Positions 6,737-11,691 of a stretch of 13,061 nucleotides of DNA are shown here, piece by piece. Positions within the stretch are counted from its first letter, which is position 1, and each line of letters starts with the position of its first letter. The notes under the pieces were generated by a model that was not told where the DNA came from, made no database searches, and was given only the letters and a program-made list of their open reading frames with translations. The DNA is from an uncultured Anaerotignum sp. Its GTDB lineage: Bacteria; Bacillota; Clostridia; Lachnospirales; Anaerotignaceae. The translations under genes and the position numbers were made by a program. Location: contig NZ_CAKQVD010000052.1 of assembly GCF_934277605.1 (NCBI RefSeq), positions 1 through 13,061 on the forward strand. The letters run 5' to 3'.

Positions 6737-7255
6737 TTGGCAAGGGAATTTTTGCTGGTGGATGGCTATAATATCATCCATGCGTGGAGTGAATTGCGTG
6801 AGCTGATGGAGGAAGTCAGCTTGGAAAGTGCGCGTCAGCGGCTAATAGATATCCTCTCGAATTATAAGGGTACAAAAAAAGCAACCGTCATTCTTGTGTT
6901 TGACGGCTATTTGGTAAAGGGCAACATCGGTACGGTGTATGAATATAACAATATTTTTGTGGTCTACACCAAGGAGGCGGAAACCGCCGACCATTATATT
7001 GAACGCGTGGTAACCTCCATGCCGAAGCATTATAAGGTGCGGGTTGCCACAGGGGACGGCTTGGAGCAGCTGATTATTCATGGGCAGGGAGCAATCCGCA
7101 TGACAGCGAGAGAGCTTTTGAACGAGGTGCAGGCTGCCGAAACAGAGCTGAGGGAGCGCTTTATCCGGAACAGACCGCCGAAAAACAATATTTTGGCAGA
7201 CCATCTGGATGAGGAGGCTTTGGCGTGGTTTGAGGCATTGCGGCGGAAGAAATAA
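6737..7255 (+). CDS. rae1: Ribosome-associated endoribonuclease Rae1 (YacP, NYN/PIN-like)
   Basis: A 172-residue NYN-domain nuclease. Bacillus Rae1 enters the ribosomal A site and cuts mRNA during translation. The family start FLLVDGYNIIHAW holds the metal-binding D9; further acidic residues are D56 (VFDGY) and D85 (ETADHYIE). The following VRVATGDGLEQ..IHGQGA part is typical of YacP. The start codon is TTG, supported by AAAGGAGAGG 6 bp upstream and by the family N-terminus starting immediately. Downstream sigH begins 20 bp after its stop. The hairpin array upstream may partly uncouple it from rlmB. Confidence 0.92.
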   Translation: MAREFLLVDGYNIIHAWSELRELMEEVSLESARQRLIDILSNYKGTKKATVILVFDGYLVKGNIGTVYEYNNIFVVYTKEAETADHYIERVVTSMPKHYKVRVATGDGLEQLIIHGQGAIRMTARELLNEVQAAETELRERFIRNRPPKNNILADHLDEEALAWFEALRRKK

Positions 7256-7275
7256 TAACAACGGAGAATATTCTT

Positions 7276-7932
7276 ATGGCAGAAACAATGAAAGAACAAA
7301 AATATGCGGCAATCAGGGATGAGGAATTGGTGCTGCTGGCACAGGGCGGAGATGAGGCGGCACAGGATTATCTTCTCGATAAATATAAATTTTTGGTGCG
7401 TGCAAAGTCCAGAGCCTATTTTTTGATTGGTGCGGATAATGAGGATATCATCCAAGAGGGGATGATTGGTTTGTATAAGGCTGTGCGGGATTATAATGAA
7501 GAAAAAAACGCATCCTTCCGTAGCTTTGCGGAGCTTTGCGTCAATCGCCAAATGATTACGGCAATCAAGGCGGCAACCAGACAAAAGCATCAGCCGCTCA
7601 ATTCCTATGTTTCTTTGAATAAACCGGTTTATGAAGAGGAATCCGAGCAGACCTATATGGATCTTTTGCAGAGCGGCGCCCTGCTGAATCCGGAGGTGCT
7701 GTTCATCGGGCGGGAAAACAAAAGCTTTCTCGAAAATCAAATGATGAAAAAGCTGAGCAGCTTTGAAACCAGAGTGCTTGTGCTTTATCTGCAGGGCAGA
7801 AGCTATTTTGAAATTGCACACGTTTTGGATAAGCCCGAAAAATCCATTGATAACGCACTGCAGCGGGTTAAGAAAAAATTAGAGCATTTTTTAGAAGAAA
7901 AAAATCTTGACGAAGCAGAAGGAATATGGTAA
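7276..7932 (+). CDS. sigH: RNA polymerase sigma-H factor
   Basis: A 218-residue sigma-70 family factor. Region 2 runs about residues 35-100, with NEDIIQEGMIGLYKAVRDY (core binding and -10 recognition) and FRSFAELCVNRQMITAIKAATR. Region 4 with its helix-turn-helix is about 165-208 (VLYLQGRSYFEIAHVLDKPEKSIDNALQRVKKKL). Its length and position after rae1 match SigH of Bacillus and Clostridia, where it runs the switch to sporulation and stationary phase. Whether this organism sporulates cannot be seen. ATG start with CGGAG 9 bp upstream. The last codons overlap the promoter of the following tRNA-Thr. In related genomes rpmG-secE-nusG would follow; here the mobile element intervenes. Confidence 0.95.
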   Translation: MAETMKEQKYAAIRDEELVLLAQGGDEAAQDYLLDKYKFLVRAKSRAYFLIGADNEDIIQEGMIGLYKAVRDYNEEKNASFRSFAELCVNRQMITAIKAATRQKHQPLNSYVSLNKPVYEEESEQTYMDLLQSGALLNPEVLFIGRENKSFLENQMMKKLSSFETRVLVLYLQGRSYFEIAHVLDKPEKSIDNALQRVKKKLEHFLEEKNLDEAEGIW

Positions 7933-7935
7933 TAT
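7907..7935 (+). promoter_or_regulatory. Promoter of tRNA-Thr(GGT)
   Basis: TTGACG (7907-7912) and TAATAT (7930-7935) are 17 bp apart, with TGG before the -10 (extended -10). It overlaps the end of sigH and would start transcription about 22 bp before the tRNA. The tRNA therefore need not depend on sigH transcription. Confidence 0.75.
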
Positions 7936-7964
7936 AGACAGGCTGATAGTTATTATCAACCTTT

Positions 7965-8037
7965 GCTGCTATGGCTCAGTAGGTAGAGCGTCGCCTTGGT
8001 AAGGCGGAGGTCACGGGTTCGAATCCCGTTAGCAGCT
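7965..8037 (+). tRNA. tRNA-Thr (GGT), integration target of the mobile element
   Basis: Acceptor stem GCTGCTA (7965-7971) pairs with TAGCAGC (8030-8036), discriminator T8037. The loop TTGGTAA gives anticodon GGT. The gene is intact, with its own promoter and terminator. An integrase gene facing it begins 64 bp downstream, the usual layout of an element integrated at a tRNA 3' end that rebuilds the tRNA. Confidence 0.95.
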
Positions 8038-8043
8038 TGCTGT

Positions 8044-8068
8044 AAACCCCGAATTTTCGGGGTTTTTT
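8044..8068 (+). terminator. Intrinsic terminator after tRNA-Thr
   Basis: AACCCCGAA (8045-8053) pairs with TTCGGGGTT (8056-8064), loop TT, followed by further T. The stem is preceded by AAA, and on the minus strand it reads A-run/stem, so it may also stop integrase transcription coming the other way. Confidence 0.9.
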
Positions 8069-8072
8069 CATT

Positions 8073-8094
8073 TTTGAGTGCACATTTGAGTGCA
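8073..8094. repeat. Tandem 10-bp direct repeat next to tRNA-Thr, possible integrase arm sites
   Basis: TTTGAGTGCA occurs at 8073-8082 and again at 8085-8094, a 12-bp period of a little over one helical turn. It lies between the tRNA terminator and the integrase stop codon. Integrases with an N-terminal arm-binding domain, as here, bind short direct repeats near att. That role is an inference. Confidence 0.55.
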
Positions 8095-8101
8095 TACGTT
8101 A

Positions 8102-9151
8102 TCACTTATGAACACTTAGGAATGTATCAATGCAGTGGTTCATTGCGGCGTTGACCTCATTCCTTTTTTTATCTTCCGTGTGCTGGTAGACGGATTTCAA
8201 TATGGTTGTAGTAGAATGACCGATACGTTCTATGGCGTATTTATCCGGTATTCCTTCCGACAGCATCAGAGAAGCATTAAAGTGCCGTAAATCATGGAAA
8301 CGGAAATGTTCAAGACCAAGAGCCTTAACGGCCCATCTGAAGCGGTGGGAGATATGTGTGGGCGTTGCTTGGATGACATTTCCCTTAGAGCTTACTTTTT
8401 TCAATTCGGCGATAAGACCGTCTGATAAAGAAAGCACTCTGTTTCCGGCGTAGGACTTAGGATTTTTCACTTTCCATTCACTTTCGTCTGTGAGGACGGT
8501 TGCCTTATTGATTTTCACTTCTTTTCGTTTCCAGTCGAAATCACTCCATTTGAGGGCGCAGATTTCGCCTCTGCGGAGTCCAAGACAAGCAGCCAATAAA
8601 ATAGCCGTATGCAACTCTTTTCCCTCTGTGTAGGCTAACAGAGCCGTTATATCGTCCTGTGTTGGCAAGTAGTAATCATAACGCTCCTTTTCCGGCAGGG
8701 TAACCTTAAATCGAAAATCCTCTCTGTACAGACCAATGGAGGCGGAAACAAACCCCGCAATATTTTTCATAGTCTTGGCGGAGAGGTCAGATTTCTTTTT
8801 CTCATGGTTTAGGGCAATTTGGATGTCCAGATTTTTGATTTTATACAGGCTCATTTTCTGCAGCTCCTGCAGGTAAACACGCTTCATGGATTTGTACCCA
8901 CGAATCGTAGCAGGGGAAAGGATACCATCCTTGCTGTCGATGTAGCCCTGCATTGCATCCCCCAACGTCAAATCACAGTCGGCTTTTCTTTTGTTTTCCC
9001 TTTTGAATAGTGCCGCCTGATATTCCGCTTCGGCTTTAGTTGCTGCTGTAAAGCATTCTCGGATGCGTTTCGGTTTCCCATCTACATATTCTGTATGGCT
9101 GTAAACCTTTACTTGCCAGTTACCAGAGGGTAGACGTTTAGCGTTTGGCAT
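8102..9151 (-). CDS. int: Tyrosine site-specific integrase
   Basis: A 349-residue phage/ICE-type tyrosine recombinase. Residues about 1-55 form the arm DNA-binding (AP2-like) domain (RLPSGNWQVKVYSHTEYVDG). Residues about 62-155 are the SAM-like core-binding domain and about 165-345 the catalytic domain. The catalytic set is complete: R193 in GLRRGEI, K232 in NPKS, H286 and R289 in HDLRH, H312 in IGHS, and nucleophile Y322 in SVYQHT. The ATG has AAAGGAGG 8 bp upstream on the minus strand. It lies next to its likely target, tRNA-Thr(GGT), with its 3' end toward the tRNA. A large palindrome at 9191-9245 lies just upstream and may hold its control sites. No excisionase is recognised in the window. 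Confidence 0.96.
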   Translation of the reverse strand: MPNAKRLPSGNWQVKVYSHTEYVDGKPKRIRECFTAATKAEAEYQAALFKRENKRKADCDLTLGDAMQGYIDSKDGILSPATIRGYKSMKRVYLQELQKMSLYKIKNLDIQIALNHEKKKSDLSAKTMKNIAGFVSASIGLYREDFRFKVTLPEKERYDYYLPTQDDITALLAYTEGKELHTAILLAACLGLRRGEICALKWSDFDWKRKEVKINKATVLTDESEWKVKNPKSYAGNRVLSLSDGLIAELKKVSSKGNVIQATPTHISHRFRWAVKALGLEHFRFHDLRHFNASLMLSEGIPDKYAIERIGHSTTTILKSVYQHTEDKKRNEVNAAMNHCIDTFLSVHK

Positions 9152-9190
9152 AAAAAGACCTCCTTTTTTTCATTTTAGGTATGTTAAAAA

Positions 9191-9245
9191 AGACGGTCAT
9201 GTGATATAATAAATTTGCGTTTGGTGGTATATCAAAAGACCGCCT
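9191..9245. promoter_or_regulatory. 55-bp imperfect palindrome upstream of int
   Basis: Two helices share one symmetry axis: AGACGGTC (9191-9198) with GACCGCCT (9238-9245, one mismatch), and GATATA (9203-9208) with TATATC (9228-9233), separated by 4-nt internal loops. On the minus strand it ends in a run of six T (complement of 9186-9191), which would make it a terminator after the zinc-ribbon gene. The same DNA holds, on the + strand, an extended -10 (TGA-TATAAT, 9202-9210). On the minus strand it holds a TTGATA/TATTAT pair with an 18-bp spacer that could serve int. Which use is real is open. Confidence 0.55.
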
Positions 9246-9248
9246 GAA

Positions 9249-9287
9249 ATCTCCTTTCCTGTTGGTAGCGGGAAGGGGGATTTTTTT
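9249..9287 (+). terminator. + strand terminator abutting the zinc-ribbon gene end
   Basis: A 13-pair stem including G-T pairs (9249-9261 with 9269-9281), loop TTGGTAG, is followed by T7. The T-run is on the + strand, against the flanking minus-strand genes. It would stop + strand transcripts just before they enter the gene at 9290 in antisense. A + strand RNA of about 70 nt from the extended -10 at 9202-9210 could end here. Confidence 0.7.
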
Positions 9288-9289
9288 AT

Positions 9290-9985
9290 TTATTCTGCAT
9301 CAGAATTTGTTCCGAAAATTTCGTTAATTTTATCTTCTGGTACGCTTGCGGCGGAAAGATATGCCATTCTGGCAGAAACAACAGACAAGGTGTAACTTTG
9401 GCGAGATTCAACTCTTTTCTTGTAGTCAGACAAATCATCCATTTTGTTTTTATCCAGATAGGCGTGCATATCCCTTGCAATCATCATGCTGTTAAGGATG
9501 TAGTTTTCTGCCGCATCCACATAATCATCATTTATGCCATCCTTCTTTGGAAGCTGTGAAGAAAGGTTGTGCTGGGAGTAACGCACATCCTCCGACATAT
9601 CATATACATCGAGTGTGGTTGTGGTTCCAGACTGTGTATCAGAAACAGCGATTAACAATGTGTCTATCAGATTTTCGGATGTTTCAACTAAGCCGAAAAT
9701 GGTACTATCCGTATCAATGGCTTTTTGAATATCGGTTTCGCTTGGAGTTTTATTGTTTTTTGTGTTCGCTTGGGTTGTTCCTGTTTGCTTGCTTTCGTTT
9801 TTCCCCGCATCATCACTGCCACCAAACGGCATTGCGAGAACTGCAATAACCACTACCACAGCAATGGTTGCAATGAGGCGACCCTTTGATTGCTTCTTGC
9901 TGCAGTTCGGGCATACATTTTCGTCAATAGGTATTTCCGCTTTGCAGTGTTTACAGGTTTTTGTTGTTGGCTTTTCTTTCTTCAT
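9290..9985 (-). CDS. Zinc-ribbon, single-pass membrane protein of unknown function
   Basis: A 231-residue protein with an N-terminal zinc ribbon (C11-KH-C14 and C25-PN-C28). A single hydrophobic segment follows at about 36-54 (LIATIAVVVVIAVLAMPF). The rest is a polar domain rich in Ser, Thr, Asn and Asp that should lie outside the cell. The positive residues before the membrane segment (KKQSKGR) support a cytoplasmic N-terminus. The outer domain has repeated acidic and helical stretches with no family I can name. Ribosome site AAGGAGGG precedes the ATG. Genes in this place, between int and repressor, are often expressed in the integrated state (exclusion or host-surface functions). That is an inference from position only. 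Confidence 0.8.
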   Translation of the reverse strand: MKKEKPTTKTCKHCKAEIPIDENVCPNCSKKQSKGRLIATIAVVVVIAVLAMPFGGSDDAGKNESKQTGTTQANTKNNKTPSETDIQKAIDTDSTIFGLVETSENLIDTLLIAVSDTQSGTTTTLDVYDMSEDVRYSQHNLSSQLPKKDGINDDYVDAAENYILNSMMIARDMHAYLDKNKMDDLSDYKKRVESRQSYTLSVVSARMAYLSAASVPEDKINEIFGTNSDAE

Positions 9986-10002
9986 GATTTACCCTCCTTA
10001 AT

Positions 10003-10031
10003 TTGACAATATTCACGAATTGTGATATTTT
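10003..10031 (+). promoter_or_regulatory. Candidate + strand promoter upstream of the zinc-ribbon gene
   Basis: TTGACA (10003-10008) and TATTTT (10026-10031) are 17 bp apart. Between them lies an imperfect inverted repeat, AATATTCAC/GTGATATT (about 10009-10030), that could be an operator. It points away from the zinc-ribbon gene, toward the hairpin at 10064-10100. The -10 is weak. Confidence 0.4.
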
Positions 10032-10063
10032 CTGTTTGGAGGGTTGTTAGGCAACGACTTTCT

Positions 10064-10100
10064 TTTCCCCTTACAGTATTCGCGGTACTGTAGGGGGAAA
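10064..10100. terminator. 15-bp hairpin, terminator-like
   Basis: Bases 10064-10078 pair with 10086-10100 (TTTCCCC..TACAGTA with TACTGTA..GGGGGAAA, one T-G pair), loop TTCGCGG. TTTATATTTT follows on the + strand. It may end a short RNA from the promoter at 10003-10031, or act as a barrier to + strand reading. A smaller stem GTTG/CAAC sits at 10043-10055. Confidence 0.6.
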
Positions 10101-10123
10101 TTTATATTTTGTGGTTCAAAAAG

Positions 10124-10132
10124 TTATCCACA
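10124..10132 (+). other. Consensus DnaA box
   Basis: TTATCCACA is an exact match to the bacterial DnaA-box consensus, with a nearby TGTGG (10110-10114) giving a partial inverted repeat. A near match, TTATCCACC, occurs at 10554-10562. One box does not make an origin; chance or a role in DnaA-linked control are possible. Confidence 0.45.
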
Positions 10133-10169
10133 GGATATATTGTACCCCCTTTATTTTTTGACATTTTTA

Positions 10170-10178
10170 TGGTATAAT
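10170..10178 (+). promoter_or_regulatory. Extended -10 promoter
   Basis: TGG precedes a perfect TATAAT (10173-10178), an extended -10. The TTGACA at 10158-10163 is too close (9 bp) to be its -35. The predicted start near 10185 places the 22-codon ORF at 10222 behind a leader of about 37 nt. Confidence 0.6.
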
Positions 10179-10221
10179 CAATCTTACCTTCTGGATACAG
10201 GTGAAAGGTACATAAATACCA

Positions 10222-10290
10222 ATGACTGATTTCGAGTTTGTAAGTGTTCTTTTAGACGTTACAATGGTAGTGTTAATGTTATTTAAATAA
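10222..10290 (+). CDS. 22-residue hydrophobic micro-ORF, possible type I toxin-like peptide
   Basis: The peptide starts MTDFEFVSVLLDV and ends VVLMLFK. A short polar N-terminus is followed by an uninterrupted hydrophobic stretch and a C-terminal lysine. The opening M-T-x-[FY]-E is like that of small holin-like toxins of Firmicutes (TxpA/BsrG type), but those are longer (about 30-60 residues). A GTGAAAGGT ribosome-site-like stretch lies about 13 nt upstream, a little far. A promoter is present upstream and a long structured untranslated region follows. No antisense antitoxin is proven. It could equally be a chance ORF in a noncoding RNA. Confidence 0.3.
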   Translation: MTDFEFVSVLLDVTMVVLMLFK

Positions 10291-10296
10291 CTAAAT

Positions 10297-10417
10297 AAGT
10301 TTGAGGCTATACGATAGCTTTTGGTTGACAACACGGAGGTTGCCGCCTTTTCGCCAGCGTAGCTTATGAAAACCCTGTATTGTTGTGGTACAAAGGCGAA
10401 GGGATGGTCTCAAACTT
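10297..10417. ncRNA. Structured RNA candidate closed by a 9-bp perfect helix
   Basis: AAGTTTGAG (10297-10305) and CTCAAACTT (10409-10417) are perfect inverted repeats 121 bp apart end to end. Inside are the hairpin GCTAT-ACG-ATAGC (10306-10318), a CAAC/GTTG stem (10329-10342), and two mutually exclusive helices: CGCCTTT (10344-10350) with AAAGGCG (10392-10398), or TTCGCC (10350-10355) with GGCGAA (10395-10400). The structure works on either strand. It may be the 3' untranslated part of the micro-ORF transcript, an antisense RNA, or a small inverted-repeat element. No known family is recognised. Confidence 0.45.
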
Positions 10418-10444
10418 GACACTTGCATATATTTGTATTATAAT
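10416..10444 (+). promoter_or_regulatory. Perfect consensus promoter for a small RNA
   Basis: TTGACA (10416-10421), 17 bp, TATAAT (10439-10444): full consensus at both hexamers with ideal spacing. Its -35 overlaps the 3' arm of the preceding RNA helix by two bases. Nothing long enough to be a protein gene follows on this strand before the terminator at 10569. Confidence 0.88.
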
Positions 10445-10450
10445 AATTAA

Positions 10451-10601
10451 TGAAATCGTCATTGGGTGATAAAAATGTACCTTTTGAGGAACAATGAGGC
10501 GGCAAACTCATTGGTTATGGAAAGAAATTAATTTATTACCATCCTCACCATTTTTATCCACCATTAGGAAAAAGTAGGTTTGAAATATAACCTGCTTTTT
10601 T
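10451..10601 (+). ncRNA. Candidate small RNA of about 150 nt
   Basis: It is bounded by a perfect consensus promoter and an intrinsic terminator. A folded core runs from 10468 to 10558: closing helix GATAAAAATG (10468-10477) / CATTTTTATC (10549-10558, 10 bp), GAGG (10486-10489) / CCTC (10543-10546), hairpin CAATGAG/CTCATTG (10492-10513, loop GCGGCAAA), and ATGG (10517-10520) / CCAT (10539-10542). The result is a multi-branched fold. I found no ORF with a ribosome site in it. I do not recognise the family. It lies on the element between its int and repressor genes, so it probably serves the element. Confidence 0.65.
10569..10601 (+). terminator. Intrinsic terminator of the small RNA
   Basis: A 12-pair stem (10569-10580 with 10589-10600, one T-G pair), loop TGAAATAT, ends in a T-run 10596-10601. 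Confidence 0.88.
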
Positions 10602-10618
10602 CTTGCGATAAATTTCTT

Positions 10619-10656
10619 TCCCTTTGTGGTGCGACAGTGCCGCAGGGGGATTTTTT
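10619..10656 (+). terminator. Second + strand terminator abutting the repressor gene end
   Basis: A 14-pair stem with several G-T pairs (10619-10632 with 10637-10650), loop GACA, is followed by T6. The tail AGGGGGATTTTTTATTTA nearly repeats the end of the terminator at 9249-9287. Both sit directly against the stop codon of a minus-strand gene. It backs up the terminator at 10569 and shields the repressor gene from antisense reading. Confidence 0.78.
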
Positions 10657-10658
10657 AT

Positions 10659-11078
10659 TTAGTCTTTGGTATAAGGCGCAGGTGTTTGCGCTGCCTTTTG
10701 TATGGTACTCGAAAGTTCGTAATCATCATACATAAGATCCGGAATCCCTTTTTTGGAGTTACTTCTCTCAGATTCTTCGTTTAAAACAAAATCAACTATC
10801 TTTTTTCCGTGTGCGTCAAGATTGCTATATTTTTTAAGGAGTTCCATATTTTCAGCGGATAGGTCATTTCCGCTTTTTGAGCGAGGAAAATCATCTAAGT
10901 CATCAAGAGTAAAACCCATTGTATGAACGATTGCTTTTACAGTATCTATACTGGGGTTCTTGGTTATGCCCGCGGTGATTTTGCTTAGAGTACCTTTAGG
11001 CACACCGGATTTTTCGCTTAATTCGTCGATACTCATTCCGATATGTTTTCGCATATCGTTTATTTTTTCCAGTCCCAT
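10659..11078 (-). CDS. HTH repressor of the integrated element (XRE/HTH_3 family)
   Basis: A 139-residue protein. The helix-turn-helix is at about residues 4-58 (ISIDEL-type: MSIDELSEKSGVPKGTLSKI). A short helical part follows (NLDAHGKKIVDFVL, 87-99) that resembles the dimer region of Firmicute phage repressors. There is no LexA-like S24 protease domain, so induction by self-cleavage is not expected. The start is the ATG at 11078 with AAAGAGGTG upstream; an in-frame earlier ATG would add 22 residues lying in the promoter. Its promoter is at 11101-11129 on the minus strand, and three operator-like palindromes lie upstream. It faces away from the Cro-like gene at 11244, the classic lysogeny switch. 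Confidence 0.88.
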   Translation of the reverse strand: MGLEKINDMRKHIGMSIDELSEKSGVPKGTLSKITAGITKNPSIDTVKAIVHTMGFTLDDLDDFPRSKSGNDLSAENMELLKKYSNLDAHGKKIVDFVLNEESERSNSKKGIPDLMYDDYELSSTIQKAAQTPAPYTKD

Positions 11079-11100
11079 TTTTTTCACCTCTTTAAGGCAA

Positions 11101-11129
11101 ATTGTAGCATTATATTTCCACTTAGTCAA
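11101..11129 (-). promoter_or_regulatory. Promoter of the repressor gene
   Basis: On the minus strand TTGACT (complement of 11124-11129) and TACAAT (complement of 11101-11106) are 17 bp apart. An operator half-site TGGAA lies in the spacer (11116-11120), which suggests autoregulation. Confidence 0.85.
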
Positions 11130-11138
11130 GAATAAAAA

Positions 11139-11152
11139 TTCCAAAAACGGAA
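11139..11152. promoter_or_regulatory. Operator O1 (TTCC-N6-GGAA)
   Basis: TTCCAAAAACGGAA is a two-fold symmetric site between the divergent promoters, just upstream of the repressor -35. Its centre is 42 bp from that of O2. Confidence 0.75.
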
Positions 11153-11172
11153 ATATTTTTTAATTTTAGGTG

Positions 11173-11199
11173 TTGACAAATTCCAAAAATGGATATAAT
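11173..11199 (+). promoter_or_regulatory. Promoter of the rightward (Cro-like) operon
   Basis: TTGACA (11173-11178) with TATAAT (11194-11199) at a short 15-bp spacing, or TAATAT two bases later at 17 bp. Operator O2 fills the spacer, so repressor binding would block RNA polymerase directly. Confidence 0.8.
11181..11194. promoter_or_regulatory. Operator O2, between -35 and -10 of the rightward promoter
   Basis: TTCCAAAAATGGAT has the same TTCC-N6-GGA pattern with the last base changed. It is placed for direct repression of the rightward promoter. Confidence 0.75.
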
Positions 11200-11212
11200 A
11201 TTAAGTCATAAA

Positions 11213-11226
11213 TTCCAAATTTGGAA
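11213..11226. promoter_or_regulatory. Operator O3, perfect 14-bp palindrome
   Basis: TTCCAAATTTGGAA is a perfect dyad, centred 32 bp from O2. It lies in the early leader, just before the ribosome site of the Cro-like gene. Confidence 0.8.
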
Positions 11227-11243
11227 ATTATGGAGGTGAGAAA

Positions 11244-11474
11244 ATGAATTGTGTATACCCAAAGATGGAAGAAAAAATTGCAACAAGAGGAATCAAGAAA
11301 AAGGTAATGGCATCCAGACTTGGGATTTCTCAAAGATGCTTTTACAACAAATTGAAAGGGATAACACCTTTTACATATCAAGAAGTAGAGGATATGCAAA
11401 AGATTTTTTTCCCTGATATGACAAAAGAGCAGATTATGTACAAAGAAGGCGAATGTGATAAAGACGCAAGCTAA
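11244..11474 (+). CDS. Cro-like small HTH protein
   Basis: A 76-residue protein with a helix-turn-helix at about 11-45 (VMASRLGISQRCFYNKLKG). It is the first gene of the rightward operon, divergent from the repressor across three shared operators, which is where phages carry Cro. Ribosome site GGAGGTGAG precedes the ATG. It ends in ..CDKDAS; the DNA coding this end, together with the next ribosome site, is repeated at 12139-12162. Role as the lytic-side regulator is inferred from position and size; an excision activator is another possibility. Confidence 0.78.
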   Translation: MNCVYPKMEEKIATRGIKKKVMASRLGISQRCFYNKLKGITPFTYQEVEDMQKIFFPDMTKEQIMYKEGECDKDAS

Positions 11475-11480
11475 GAGGAG
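11457..11480 (+). repeat. Repeat copy A: Cro-like gene end plus ribosome site
   Basis: This 24-bp segment matches 12139-12162 at 20 of 24 positions. It encodes DKDAS-stop and the following ribosome site. It marks the left edge of duplicated module A (small + strand ORF, convergent minus-strand gene, promoter segment). Confidence 0.7.
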
Positions 11481-11487
11481 GTATCGT

Positions 11488-11691
11488 ATGGAAGTTAGAG
11501 AAAAAGAAAAACTCTTTGTTGAACACGAGGGAGTGAAATTGCCAACCATGTATTTTATGGATGTAGTACGCGGTTGGCAAAGAATCCGGAATGATAAGGT
11601 TGATAGAATCCTCAAAGCTGTAATTGTACTTTCTGCTTTGAACACTCTTGCTATAGCTATTTTGTGGTTTATAGCAGTAGGACCTTTATAA
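11488..11691 (+). CDS. Small single-pass membrane protein, unknown
   Basis: A 67-residue protein with a charged N-terminal half (MEVREKEKLF..) and a hydrophobic helix at about 41-63 (ILKAVIVLSALNTLAIAILW). The start at 11488 is chosen for AGAGGAGG 7 bp upstream; an earlier in-frame ATG at 11455 lies within the Cro-like gene. It is 13 bp after the Cro-like stop, so co-transcribed. Its last 23 bp overlap the 3' end of the opposite-strand gene 11669-12055. No family recognised. Confidence 0.68.
   Translation: MEVREKEKLFVEHEGVKLPTMYFMDVVRGWQRIRNDKVDRILKAVIVLSALNTLAIAILWFIAVGPL

Noticed and set aside
5616..6743. 375-codon minus-strand ORF opposite rlmB
   Set aside because: Shadow of mrnC and rlmB; it also crosses the hairpin array and has no domain logic.
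8073..8094. CRISPR-like array
   Set aside because: Only two 10-bp units with a 2-bp gap; no spacers and no cas genes.
9547..9849. 100-codon + strand ORF inside the zinc-ribbon gene
   Set aside because: It has no ribosome site and is a shadow of a gene with clear zinc-ribbon and membrane features.
10158..10178. TTGACA/TATAAT as one promoter
   Set aside because: The hexamers are only 9 bp apart; only the extended -10 at 10170-10178 is usable.
10297..10417. Retron msr-msd region (inverted repeats a1/a2)
   Set aside because: The flanking inverted repeats look similar, but no reverse transcriptase gene lies next to it; the neighbours are a repressor and a zinc-ribbon protein.
11166..11645. 159-codon minus-strand ORF across the Cro-like gene
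   Set aside because: It overlaps the operators, the rightward promoter and two ribosome-site-supported genes, and has no start signal.
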